Positions 1-6,109 of a stretch of DNA of 8,942 bases are shown here, in pieces (the first letter of the stretch is position 1; every line of letters begins with the position of its first letter). Location: positions 1 to 8,942 of the forward strand of contig DJXA01000085.1 of the NCBI GenBank assembly GCA_002449555.1. Reading direction: 5' to 3'. The notes beneath the pieces are model-generated. The model was not told the DNA's origin, ran no database searches, and worked only from the letters and a program-made list of their open reading frames with translations. The position numbers were made by a program, and so were the translations under genes. Origin of the DNA: Atopobiaceae bacterium UBA7016 (GTDB taxonomy: Bacteria > Actinomycetota > Coriobacteriia > Coriobacteriales > Atopobiaceae).

Positions 1-1
1 C

Positions 2-364
2 TTCCACCGCATCATCGACGGCTTCATGATCCAGGGCGGTGACCCTCTGGGCAACGGCACCGGTGGCTCCAGCCGCCTCATCCTGGGCGAGTTTGCCGAA
101 AACGGCATCGACAACCCCATCTCGCACAAGCGAGGCGTCATCTCGATGGCGCGTGCGTATGACCTCAACTCGGCGAGCTCGCAGTTCTTCATCGTGCACC
201 AGGACAGCGACTTCCTGGACGGATCCTATGCCGCCTTCGGCACCGTGACCGAGGGCATCGAGGTCGTCGACGCCATTGCCACCACGGTCCCGGTACAGGA
301 CGACAACGGCACGGTCAATCGTGCCGACCAACCCACCATCACCTCCATCAAGGTCATCGACTAG
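2..364 (+). CDS. Cyclophilin-type peptidyl-prolyl cis-trans isomerase, 5' truncated by window edge
   Basis: This is the C-terminal 120 residues of a cyclophilin, an enzyme that isomerises Xaa-Pro bonds and assists protein folding. The reading frame is open from base 2, so the start lies outside the window; the ATG at 26 is internal (the Met of FMIQGGD) and is not a start. Visible family motifs are FHR at residues 1-3 (the Arg is the usual catalytic Arg), FMIQGGD at 8-14, GNGTGG at 17-22, SQFFI at 60-64 and FLDGSYAAFG at 71-80. Phe replaces the Trp of eukaryotic cyclophilin A in the FLDG motif, which is common in bacterial single-domain cyclophilins. The protein ends soon after the fold, at TAG 362-364, with no C-terminal extension. 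Whether it is cytoplasmic or carries an N-terminal signal or lipobox cannot be seen. The 134 bp to the next gene suggest a separate transcription unit. Confidence 0.95.
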   Translation, partial: FHRIIDGFMIQGGDPLGNGTGGSSRLILGEFAENGIDNPISHKRGVISMARAYDLNSASSQFFIVHQDSDFLDGSYAAFGTVTEGIEVVDAIATTVPVQDDNGTVNRADQPTITSIKVID

Positions 365-457
365 CGGCTCGCGAGGTGGCGGCTCGCCCCGTTGGATGAC
401 CGAATGCGACGCCACGTGCGTCTGGGCGGGGCCAGCCCTCCTTTGTACGCGATTGGC

Positions 458-463
458 TATCAT
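458..463 (+). promoter_or_regulatory. Possible -10 box for the HD hydrolase gene
   Basis: TATCAT matches the sigma-70-type -10 consensus at five of six positions. It lies about 35 bp before the ATG at 499, which would leave a leader of roughly 30 nt. No convincing -35 hexamer is found 16-18 bp upstream (GCCCTC there), so the call is weak. The surrounding 365-498 interval contains only small GC-rich inverted repeats (for example GACGC 408-412 with GCGTC 418-422) and no clear terminator for the cyclophilin gene. Confidence 0.25.
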
Positions 464-498
464 GGATGCGGCCCAAACCCGTCCAAAAGGAGCCTTTC

Positions 499-1089
499 AT
501 GGAAGACCGCCTTGCCCGGCAGCTTGCCTTTGCGCTGGAGATCGACAAGGAGAAGTCGGTGTTTCGGCAGACGCACCTGTCGGGCCACGGACGAAACGAG
601 AACGACGCCGAGCACGCGTGGCACATGGCCATCATGGCGTACCTCCTGCGCGAGCATGCCAACGAGGACGTGGACATCGCGCGGGTCATGCTCATGTGCC
701 TGATCCATGACGTGGTGGAGATTGACGCGGGCGACACCTATGCCTACGACGCCGAGGGGCTGAAGACCCAGGCCGCGCGCGAGGAGGCCGCCAAGCAGCG
801 CATCTTTGGTCTGCTGCCAGACGACCAGGCAGCTGAGCTCATGGCGCTCTTCGACGAGTTCGAGGCGTACGAGACGCCCGAGTCGAAGTTCGCCCATGCC
901 ATGGACAACCTGCAGCCGCTCATGCTCAACACGAGCAACGGCGGGGGAGACTGGGCGGAGCATGGCGTCTCGGCCGAGCAGGTCTACGGCCGCCAGCGCA
1001 AGACGGCGCTTGGCTCGCAGGTCATCTTCGACGAGGTCATCGACCCTGCCATCAAGGAGCATGTCGAGCTCGGCAACATCAAGCCCTAA
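499..1089 (+). CDS. HD-domain phosphohydrolase, YfbR/HDDC2-like (probable 5'-deoxynucleotidase)
   Basis: A 196-residue cytosolic metal-dependent phosphohydrolase. The start at 499 is chosen because AAAAGGAG (485-492) lies six bases upstream; the frame is open back to an ATG at 466, but that start has no ribosome site and adds an unrelated tail. HD-family residues are visible: RNENDAEH at 32-39 (compare RTENVSEH in E. coli YfbR), H39, the H70-D71 pair in LIHDVVEIDAGDT at 68-80, and D136 in AMDNLQP. These are the expected metal ligands H...HD...D, with E74 as the likely catalytic glutamate. The segment RIFGLLPDDQAAELMALFDE at 101-120 followed by an ESKFAHAMD helix resembles human HDDC2 and yeast YGK1. 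Known members hydrolyse deoxynucleoside 5'-monophosphates to deoxynucleosides; the substrate here is inferred from family only. It appears monocistronic and faces the minus-strand nuclease gene tail to tail. Confidence 0.85.
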   Translation: MEDRLARQLAFALEIDKEKSVFRQTHLSGHGRNENDAEHAWHMAIMAYLLREHANEDVDIARVMLMCLIHDVVEIDAGDTYAYDAEGLKTQAAREEAAKQRIFGLLPDDQAAELMALFDEFEAYETPESKFAHAMDNLQPLMLNTSNGGGDWAEHGVSAEQVYGRQRKTALGSQVIFDEVIDPAIKEHVELGNIKP

Positions 1090-1149
1090 ACCAACCTGCA
1101 CTACCAAGGTCCTGGGCCAAATGGTCAGGTCGTCTGGCTCCGCTTGCGC

Positions 1150-1261
1150 CGAGTGCGTAACTATCGCTGGTTCAACTGCTGATACTTTCGGTAAAACAGC
1201 AGGTAGATGTATCATGCAACCTTTGATGAGGCATCAACCTGCTCCAAAAGTTACGCATTCG
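1150..1261. repeat. 112-bp structured repeat, copy 1 (left of the nuclease gene)
   Basis: This element matches the copy at 2361-2472 at 91 of 112 positions by hand alignment, with no gaps and in the same orientation. It has near-perfect terminal inverted repeats, CGAGTGCGTAAC (1150-1161) and GTTACGCATTCG (1250-1261), one mismatch in 12. A nested hairpin pairs 1198-1210 with 1231-1243 (AGCAGGTAGATG/CATCAACCTGCT type). GC is low for the neighbourhood (26 of 60 bases in 1201-1260). Read on the minus strand, the inner hairpin is followed by GTTTTACC, so it could act as a weak terminator for the nuclease gene. Its right edge lies inside that gene: the stop codon (1251-1253) and the last residues are encoded by the repeat. 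The 60 bp between the HD gene stop (1089) and this element hold nothing I recognise. It may be a REP/BIME-like or MITE-like element; no transposase is present in the window. Confidence 0.85.
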
Positions 1262-2279
1262 ATGAGGTGTCAGCATGTGAGCGCGGAGTCCAAGTTCGCT
1301 TTTTGGACATCTGGGAAAGCGCGAGAAGCTCCTCTGGATGAGTGGCCAAGTGCCGGACGCGAGCTTGATAGCGTGTCCGCATATCAAGCTCATCCTGATT
1401 GCAGGCTGTGACGCTCGATCCAAGGGTCTGAGCCACGATGCCGGCAATACGATCGATCTCGTGGTAGCTCCGCATGTGTTCGCTTGTGACGGTGATAACG
1501 CGATACTCCATTTCCACCAGCACATCTCGGCGTCGAGCATCGTTTGCGATGCGTGATGACGCGCTGTGATGCAGGTCGCTGTCGTACTCGATGACCAATC
1601 CTTTGCTCTCCCAGAGGAGATCGGGCGTGATGTGGTCGTCGACCCACAGATCACGAGCGCGCCCCTCAACGAGAAGTGACCGATTAAGCTCTGGCGCCGC
1701 AAGCCCGTATCCCCCGGTGGCACAAGGCATATGCAGCATGAGGGTGAGCGCCACTTCCATGGGAGATGCGGCACCGCCGAGGACCTGTGGTACAACGCGA
1801 AGTGCTCGCCGCTTCCCACGGATAGGTGGCAAAGACTCCGCGGCGGCTACTAGGGCCTGGGGAGTGCATGTCTGGGCGCGTGGAAAGGCCCCGTCAGATG
1901 AGATGCCATACCGCCCGCAAAGCTCATAGCCAAGAAAGAGCAGCTGATCGTCGTCGAGATCGTTTGCCATTTGGAGAAAGGCGCAGGGCGCGGTTGAAAC
2001 ATACAATCCGCGACTGATCCGATGCGCTTGATAGTGATCATCGAGAGCGGTTACAAGATGGCTGCTGATGAGCGCGTTGCGTCGGCGATCGTCTTTCGTG
2101 CTGACGATGACCTGGTAGGGAGCGGTGAGCTTCCCCAGCTGCGTGATATGTCGTTCAAGCCTCGTCCTGCTTGCCTCAAGCGATGATGGCGGTAGCCCCC
2201 AAGTGTTTGCTAGCAGCGACAGGTCATTGTTTGAGCGCAGCCATTCAACGGCAGTGCCCTTGCCCAGCAGAAAAGCCAT
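1251..2279 (-). CDS. DUF559/Vsr-like PD-(D/E)XK nuclease-domain protein with AbiEi-like middle section
   Basis: A 342-residue protein with no signal peptide or membrane segment. The start at 2279 is supported by AAGGA (2287-2291) seven bases upstream. Residues 10-80 look like a helical, DNA-binding-type region. Residues 88-122 (RGLYVSTAPCAFLQMAND then LDDDQLLFLGYELCG) resemble the block that joins AbiEi-type antitoxin domains to C-terminal nucleases in actinobacterial proteins. Residues 170-265 form the DUF559/Vsr-like fold: E175 in SPMEVAL, D220 in TPDLLW, and the E231-D233 pair in VIEYDSDLHH, followed by RIANDARRRDVL and VITVT. These fit the PD-(D/E)XK catalytic pattern. The role is unknown; candidates are DNA repair, a mobile-element accessory factor, or a toxin-antitoxin or defence component. 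No partner toxin gene is adjacent. The gene lies between two direct repeats, is less GC-rich than its neighbours (33 of 60 bases in 2221-2280 against 39 of 60 in 901-960), and its last codons fall inside the left repeat. Acquisition by transfer is likely but inferred. Confidence 0.8.
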   Translation of the reverse strand: MAFLLGKGTAVEWLRSNNDLSLLANTWGLPPSSLEASRTRLERHITQLGKLTAPYQVIVSTKDDRRRNALISSHLVTALDDHYQAHRISRGLYVSTAPCAFLQMANDLDDDQLLFLGYELCGRYGISSDGAFPRAQTCTPQALVAAAESLPPIRGKRRALRVVPQVLGGAASPMEVALTLMLHMPCATGGYGLAAPELNRSLLVEGRARDLWVDDHITPDLLWESKGLVIEYDSDLHHSASSRIANDARRRDVLVEMEYRVITVTSEHMRSYHEIDRIAGIVAQTLGSSVTACNQDELDMRTRYQARVRHLATHPEELLALSQMSKKRTWTPRSHADTSSNA

Positions 2280-2308
2280 GAATGCATCCTTACGTATGGA
2301 GTTATGCG

Positions 2309-2337
2309 TCTAGCATGACCTTTCGAGTCAGTTGTTC
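2309..2337 (-). promoter_or_regulatory. Possible promoter of the nuclease gene
   Basis: On the minus strand, TTGGAA (four of six matches to a -35 box) precedes CATGCT (three of six to a -10 box, with the key A2 and T6) by 17 bp, about 30-60 bp before the start codon. It lies in the 81 bp between the gene and repeat copy 2. The match is poor and rests on spacing and position alone. Confidence 0.2.
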
Positions 2338-2360
2338 CAATACGGATACAAGAGGTACGC

Positions 2361-2472
2361 CGAGTGCGTAACTATTGCTGGTTCAACTGCTGATGTACAT
2401 AACAAAAGAGCAGGTAGATGCATCATTAAATGTTGGATGAAGCATCTACCTGCTCTAAAAGTTACGCACTCG
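2361..2472. repeat. 112-bp structured repeat, copy 2 (right of the nuclease gene)
   Basis: This is the better-paired copy. Terminal inverted repeats CGAGTGCGTAAC (2361-2372) and GTTACGCACTCG (2461-2472) are perfect over 12 bp. The nested arms AGCAGGTAGATGC (2409-2421) and GCATCTACCTGCT (2442-2454) are perfect over 13 bp with a 20-nt loop. Only 22 of 60 bases in 2401-2460 are G or C. On the minus strand the inner hairpin is followed by CTTTTGTT, so it could terminate transcription coming from hydrolase C, whose stop codon is only 53 bp upstream. It lies in the same orientation as copy 1, so recombination between them would delete the nuclease gene. Differences from copy 1 cluster in the loop and linker. 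Confidence 0.85.
2398..2454 (-). terminator. Possible terminator within repeat copy 2, for hydrolase C
   Basis: Read on the minus strand, a 13-bp perfect stem (2454-2442 with 2421-2409) and 20-nt loop are followed by CTTTTGTTATG. The loop is long and the U-run is interrupted, so it is a modest rather than strong intrinsic terminator. On the + strand the stem is followed by A-rich sequence, so it would act only for minus-strand transcripts. The equivalent hairpin in copy 1 lies just after the nuclease gene. Confidence 0.4.
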
Positions 2473-2480
2473 ATGACGCG

Positions 2481-2516
2481 CCGTATCCGCGTGAGGCTCC
2501 GTAACCGCGCGAGGCG
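2481..2516. repeat. Two tandem 18-bp units downstream of hydrolase C
   Basis: The units CCGTATCCGCGTGAGGCT (2481-2498) and CCGTAACCGCGCGAGGCG (2499-2516) match at 15 of 18 positions. They lie in the 53 bp between the stop codon of hydrolase C and repeat copy 2. They do not belong to any gene I can support. Confidence 0.5.
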
Positions 2517-2525
2517 CTTTGGCAG

Positions 2526-4223
2526 TTAGTCGTTCCAGGCGAGGGCCACGGCCTCGTAGGGGCGTAGCGTCAGCTTGCCGGCCTCGAGGAGCGCATCACC
2601 GTAGTTGCCCACCAGCGTCTGCGCCTGGTCGAAGGGTGCGGAAAGCTGCTGCTCGTCGCCCGAGAAGTTGCAGAGCACCACGACGCGCCATGCGCTGCCT
2701 TCCGGGGCGTTCTCCAGCGTGCGCTCGTAGGCGATGATGGGCGTGCCCTCATAGCCGTCAAAGAAGCGAATCTCGCCTTCGGCAATAATGGGCTCGCCCT
2801 TGCGCAGGGCAATAAGCTGCTGGTAGTAGGCGTAGACACTCTTCTGGTCACCCAGCTCGGCAGCCGCGTTGATCCACGTGTGGTTGCCCGAGACGCCAAT
2901 CCACGGCGTGCCTGTGGTAAAGCCTGCCGTCGCGCTTCCGTCCCACTGCATGGGCGTGCGCGCGTCGTCGCGCGAACGCTCGTGCACCACATGGAACGCC
3001 TCGTCTGCCGTCAGGCCGCGGTCCTGCAGAATCTGGAAGTAGTTGATGCTCTCCACGTCGCGGTACTGGTCGATGCTCGTGAAGTCGGGGTTGGTCATGC
3101 CCAGCTCCTCGCCCTGGTAGATATAGGGCGTGCCCTGCATGAGGTGCGTGCAGGTGGGAAGCAGCGTGCTGGAGGCGTACCAATGCGTGTCGGTGTTGCC
3201 AAAGCGCGAGTTGGGGCGCGGCTGGTCGTGGTTAGACCAGAAGAGCGCGTTCCAGCCGTCCTGCTCCTGCATGCCCTCCTGCCAGGTGCGGAAGACCGTA
3301 CGCAGTTGGTCGATGTCCATCGGCTGAAGTGCCCACTTGTCACCGCCCGCATAGTCAGCCTTCAGGTGGTGGAAGCTGAAGGCCTGAGAAAGCTCGTGGT
3401 GCGCAGGGTTGGTGTAGCGCACGCAGTTCTCCAGTGTGGTGGAGCTCATCTCGCCCACGGTGACACAACCGTCAATGCCGCCGCGCTCAACCAGCTCCTG
3501 CAGGTACTCATGCACGTGCGGGCCGTCGGTGTAGAACTGGCGGCCGTCTCCGCCCGTTGGGTCGTCCTGCCAGCCCTCGACCTTGCTGATGAGATTGACC
3601 ACGTCAAAGCGGAAGCTGTCCACGCCCTTCTTGCGCCAGAAGCGCAGGATGCTGGCCATCTCGTCGCGAACGTCGGGATTGTCCCAGTCAAGGTCGGCCT
3701 GGGTCACATCAAACAGGTGCAGGTACCACTTGTTGAGCTGCGGTACGTACTCCCACGCGCTGCCGCCAAACTTGCTCTGCCAGTTAGTGGGAGGCTCGCC
3801 GGGGTTGTCCTCCGTGGCATCGGGCGCCGCGTCCACAAACTTGTAGTACGCCAGGTAGCGATCCTCGCCGGCTAGCGCGCGCTTGAACCACTCATGGGTG
3901 GTGGACGTGTGGTTGAAGACCATGTCCAGCATCAGCGAGATGCCGCGCACCTTGGCCTCGCGCGCAAGCTCCTCGAAATCTGCCATCGTGCCGAAGAGCG
4001 GGTCGATGGCGCGGTAATCAGTCACGTCGTAGCCGTTGTCTGCCTGCGGGCTGGGGAAGAATGGCGTGATCCACAGCAGGTCAACGCCAAGGCCCGCAAG
4101 GTAGTCGAGCCTCGAGGTGATGCCCCTCAGGTCACCGATACCGTCACCGTCCGAGTCCTGAAACGACCGAATGTAAATCTGGTAGGCAACCTTGTTGCCA
4201 AGTTCGCTCGCGCGCGGGTTCAT
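2526..4223 (-). CDS. treC: GH13 trehalose-6-phosphate hydrolase-like enzyme (hydrolase C)
   Basis: A 565-residue cytosolic alpha-glucosidase of GH13 and the most TreC-like of the three here. TreC enzymes split trehalose 6-phosphate into glucose and glucose 6-phosphate. The start at 4223 has AAGGAG (4229-4234) five bases upstream. Visible features are a Ca-site-like DSDGDGIGD at 23-31, DNGYD at 62-66, region I DMVFNH at 100-105, nucleophile D207 in FRFDVVNLISK, acid/base E258 in VTVGEMSST, and D333 in NHDQPR. Blocks shared with E. coli TreC but not with MalL are SKFGGSAW (150-157), GDGRQFYTDGP (225-235) and FHHLK (284-288). The length equals that of the family. Unusually, the N-terminus reads AYQIYIRSF where TreC and MalL have YQIYPKSF or YPRSF, a change shared with hydrolase A. 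It lies last in the minus-strand series, 168 bp after gene B, behind a hairpin and possible promoter. An oligo-1,6-glucosidase activity cannot be excluded. Confidence 0.85.
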   Translation of the reverse strand: MNPRASELGNKVAYQIYIRSFQDSDGDGIGDLRGITSRLDYLAGLGVDLLWITPFFPSPQADNGYDVTDYRAIDPLFGTMADFEELAREAKVRGISLMLDMVFNHTSTTHEWFKRALAGEDRYLAYYKFVDAAPDATEDNPGEPPTNWQSKFGGSAWEYVPQLNKWYLHLFDVTQADLDWDNPDVRDEMASILRFWRKKGVDSFRFDVVNLISKVEGWQDDPTGGDGRQFYTDGPHVHEYLQELVERGGIDGCVTVGEMSSTTLENCVRYTNPAHHELSQAFSFHHLKADYAGGDKWALQPMDIDQLRTVFRTWQEGMQEQDGWNALFWSNHDQPRPNSRFGNTDTHWYASSTLLPTCTHLMQGTPYIYQGEELGMTNPDFTSIDQYRDVESINYFQILQDRGLTADEAFHVVHERSRDDARTPMQWDGSATAGFTTGTPWIGVSGNHTWINAAAELGDQKSVYAYYQQLIALRKGEPIIAEGEIRFFDGYEGTPIIAYERTLENAPEGSAWRVVVLCNFSGDEQQLSAPFDQAQTLVGNYGDALLEAGKLTLRPYEAVALAWND

Positions 4224-4255
4224 GACGGCTCCTTCGGTAGGTGGGCGATAGCTCT

Positions 4256-4261
4256 ATGATA
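4256..4261 (-). promoter_or_regulatory. Possible -10 box of a promoter for hydrolase C
   Basis: On the minus strand, TATCAT matches the -10 consensus at five of six positions and lies 33 bp before the start codon, between the B-C hairpin and the ribosome site. The stretch upstream is AT-richer than its surroundings. No good -35 hexamer is found at 17 bp (CTCACT there). A short inverted repeat ATAG/CTAT (4248-4257) overlaps it and might be part of an operator, but it is too short to trust. Confidence 0.35.
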
Positions 4262-4316
4262 CGAAAGAAATGGCAGGTAGTGAGGTGTAAGCAGCAACAT
4301 ATAGGTCATACACAGC

Positions 4317-4350
4317 AATCGGTCGCCCGCTGGCCGGCGGGCGACCGATT
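4317..4350 (-). terminator. Strong 14-bp hairpin after gene B (terminator or RNA-end stabiliser)
   Basis: AATCGGTCGCCCGC (4317-4330) and GCGGGCGACCGATT (4337-4350) are perfect complements around a 6-nt loop. It begins 41 bp after the stop of gene B on the minus strand. The downstream sequence is GCTGTGTATG, without a real U-tract, so it is not a textbook intrinsic terminator. GC-rich stems without U-runs are reported as 3' ends in actinobacteria. Attenuation or protection of the upstream mRNA from 3' exonucleases are the alternatives. Confidence 0.6.
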
Positions 4351-4391
4351 AGGAAGGGTTGCCGCTGACCAGGCGGCATTACGTAAGGGGC

Positions 4392-6083
4392 CTACGCAAT
4401 GACCACGTAGGCCTCGTACGGCTGAAGGACGCCGTCCTTGTGCTCGGCGTAGTTCCCAATGAGGCGCTCGCCGGCGCCGTCAAAGAGGTCGCAGGGCACC
4501 TCGGCGTCAGAGTAGTTGCAGGCCACGGTGATGGTCTTCCCGTCAAGCTTGCGGCGATATGCCCAGATGGTGGGGTCGTCCTCAAGCAGCGGTTCGTAGG
4601 AGCCGTACACGATGATGGGCATCTCGTGGCGCAGCTCGATGAGCTTGCGGTAGTACGAGAAGACGGAGTTGGGGTCGTCCACCTGGGATGCCGCGTTGAT
4701 CTCAACATGGTTGGGGTTGATCTCGATCCACGGCGTGCCTGTGGTAAAGCCCGTGCCGTCGGTGGCGTCCCACTGCATGGGGGTGCGGCAATTGTCGCGG
4801 GCCACATTGTCAAAGGCGGCCAGCATCTGCTCGTGCGTGCAGATGTGCTGCTCCTCCACGGCTTGGCGATAGATGCCCAGCTCCTCAACGTCGCGGCACT
4901 GGTCAAGGCTCGTGAAGTGCATGTTGGTCATGCCCAGCTCCTCGCCCTGCAGGATGTAGGGCGTGCCCTTCATGAAGTGCAGGCAGGTGGCGAGCATCTT
5001 TGCCGACACCTCGCGCCACTCGGGAGAGTCGTTGCCAAAGCGCGATACGGCGCGCGGCTGGTCGTGGTTGTTCCAGAAAAGGCTGTTCCACGACTCACCC
5101 TCAAGGCCCAGCTGCCACTTGTTGAGCAGTGCCCTCACCTTGGGCATCTGCGGCTTGTTGACGCCCCATTTGCCGGTGAAGGCGCCAGCGGTGGTCTTCC
5201 ACGCGCTGACGTGCTCAAACTGGAAGATCATGTCCAGCTCGGTACCGTCGGCGTTGGCGTAGCGCTTGGCCTGCTCAAGGTTGACGCCCTGGGCCTCGCC
5301 CACGGTCATGATGTCGTAGCGCGAGAGCACCTTCTCGTTCATCTCCTGGATGAACTCGTGCACGCGCGGGCCGTTGGTGACGTAGGGGCCGTACTCGCCA
5401 AAGCCGTTCTTCTTGGGCTTGCCGTCGGGGAAGTTCTGGTCCTTGCTGATCATCGAGATGACGTCAAAGCGGAAGCCGTCTACGCCGCGGTCGCACCACC
5501 AGCTCATGAGGTCGCAGACCTCTTGGCGCACGCGCGGGTTCTCCCAGTTGAGGTCAGGCTGCTTGACGGAGAAGCAGTGCAGGTACCACTGGTCGGTAAG
5601 CTCGTCGTACTGCCACGCCGAGCCCGAGAAGGTGCTCTCCCAGTTGTTGGGCGGAAGCTTGGTACCGTCCTCGGCAATCTTGCCGTCCTTCCACACGTAG
5701 TAGTCGCGGTAGGGGTTGTCGAGGCTCTTGCGGCTCTCCTTGAACCACCAGTGCTCGTCGGAGGTGTGGTTGGCCACCAGGTCCATGATGAGCTTGATGC
5801 CCAAACTGTGGGCCGTGGCCAGCATGTCGTCAAAGTCCTCGAGCGTGCCGTACTGGGGGTCGATAACGCGGTAGTCGGCGATGTCATAGCCGTTGTCGTC
5901 CATGGGGCTCAGGTACACCGGGCTCAGCCAGATGACGTCGATGCCGAGTTTGGCCAGGTACGGCAGGCGCTCCTTCAGGCCACGCAGGTCACCGATGCCA
6001 TCGCCGTTACTATCCTGAAAGCTCTGCGGATAGACCTGGTAGCACACCACTTCTTTCCACCAGATGCGCTTTTCTTCTGCCAT
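4392..6083 (-). CDS. GH13 oligo-1,6-glucosidase / alpha-glucosidase, MalL-like (enzyme B)
   Basis: A 563-residue cytosolic GH13 exo-glucosidase that releases glucose from the non-reducing ends of short alpha-glucosides. The start at 6083 has AAGGAG (6090-6095) six bases upstream. The N-terminus WWKEVVCYQVYPQSF is the classical form. Region I is DLVANH at 101-106, the nucleophile is D207 in FRFDVISMISK, the acid/base is E263 in MTVGEAQG, and the third acid is D341 in NNHDQPR. SGSAWQYD (153-160), NPYRDYYVWKD (123-133), NGPRVHEFIQEMN (237-249) and FEHVS (289-293) match B. subtilis MalL rather than TreC. Val after the nucleophile Asp is the residue linked to alpha-1,6 preference in this family. 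Likely substrates are isomaltose, panose, palatinose-type sugars or maltose; which one cannot be decided. It is placed between two TreC-like paralogues, 70 bp after hydrolase A, and no promoter is visible in that gap, so it is probably cotranscribed with A. Confidence 0.85.
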   Translation of the reverse strand: MAEEKRIWWKEVVCYQVYPQSFQDSNGDGIGDLRGLKERLPYLAKLGIDVIWLSPVYLSPMDDNGYDIADYRVIDPQYGTLEDFDDMLATAHSLGIKLIMDLVANHTSDEHWWFKESRKSLDNPYRDYYVWKDGKIAEDGTKLPPNNWESTFSGSAWQYDELTDQWYLHCFSVKQPDLNWENPRVRQEVCDLMSWWCDRGVDGFRFDVISMISKDQNFPDGKPKKNGFGEYGPYVTNGPRVHEFIQEMNEKVLSRYDIMTVGEAQGVNLEQAKRYANADGTELDMIFQFEHVSAWKTTAGAFTGKWGVNKPQMPKVRALLNKWQLGLEGESWNSLFWNNHDQPRAVSRFGNDSPEWREVSAKMLATCLHFMKGTPYILQGEELGMTNMHFTSLDQCRDVEELGIYRQAVEEQHICTHEQMLAAFDNVARDNCRTPMQWDATDGTGFTTGTPWIEINPNHVEINAASQVDDPNSVFSYYRKLIELRHEMPIIVYGSYEPLLEDDPTIWAYRRKLDGKTITVACNYSDAEVPCDLFDGAGERLIGNYAEHKDGVLQPYEAYVVIA

Positions 6084-6109
6084 AGGGATCTCCTTGCTTG
6101 TTGAGGTGG

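Noticed and set aside
365..445. Small GC-rich inverted repeats after the cyclophilin gene as a terminator.
   Set aside because: Stems of four to five pairs are expected by chance at this GC content, and no convincing T-run follows.
466..498. Upstream start for the HD hydrolase giving a 207-residue protein.
   Set aside because: No ribosome site precedes 466, the extra residues are not family-like, and a strong AAAAGGAG sits at the right distance from the ATG at 499.
1109..1127. A possible hairpin (CCTGGGCC...GGTCAGG) after the HD gene as its terminator.
   Set aside because: The stem is short with a bulge and a G-T pair, and no T-run follows.
1147..1270. Both 112-bp repeats are open in the same + frame and would encode similar peptides (ECVTIAGSTAD... 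in each).
   Set aside because: With no indels between copies and a short length, a shared open frame is expected. There is no start codon with a ribosome site, and the divergent parts change residues freely. The structure explains the conservation better.
1150..2472. A minimal CRISPR array or a composite insertion sequence.
   Set aside because: Only two repeats, 112 bp long and about 1.1 kb apart, with a gene between them; no short regular spacers and no transposase or cas gene.
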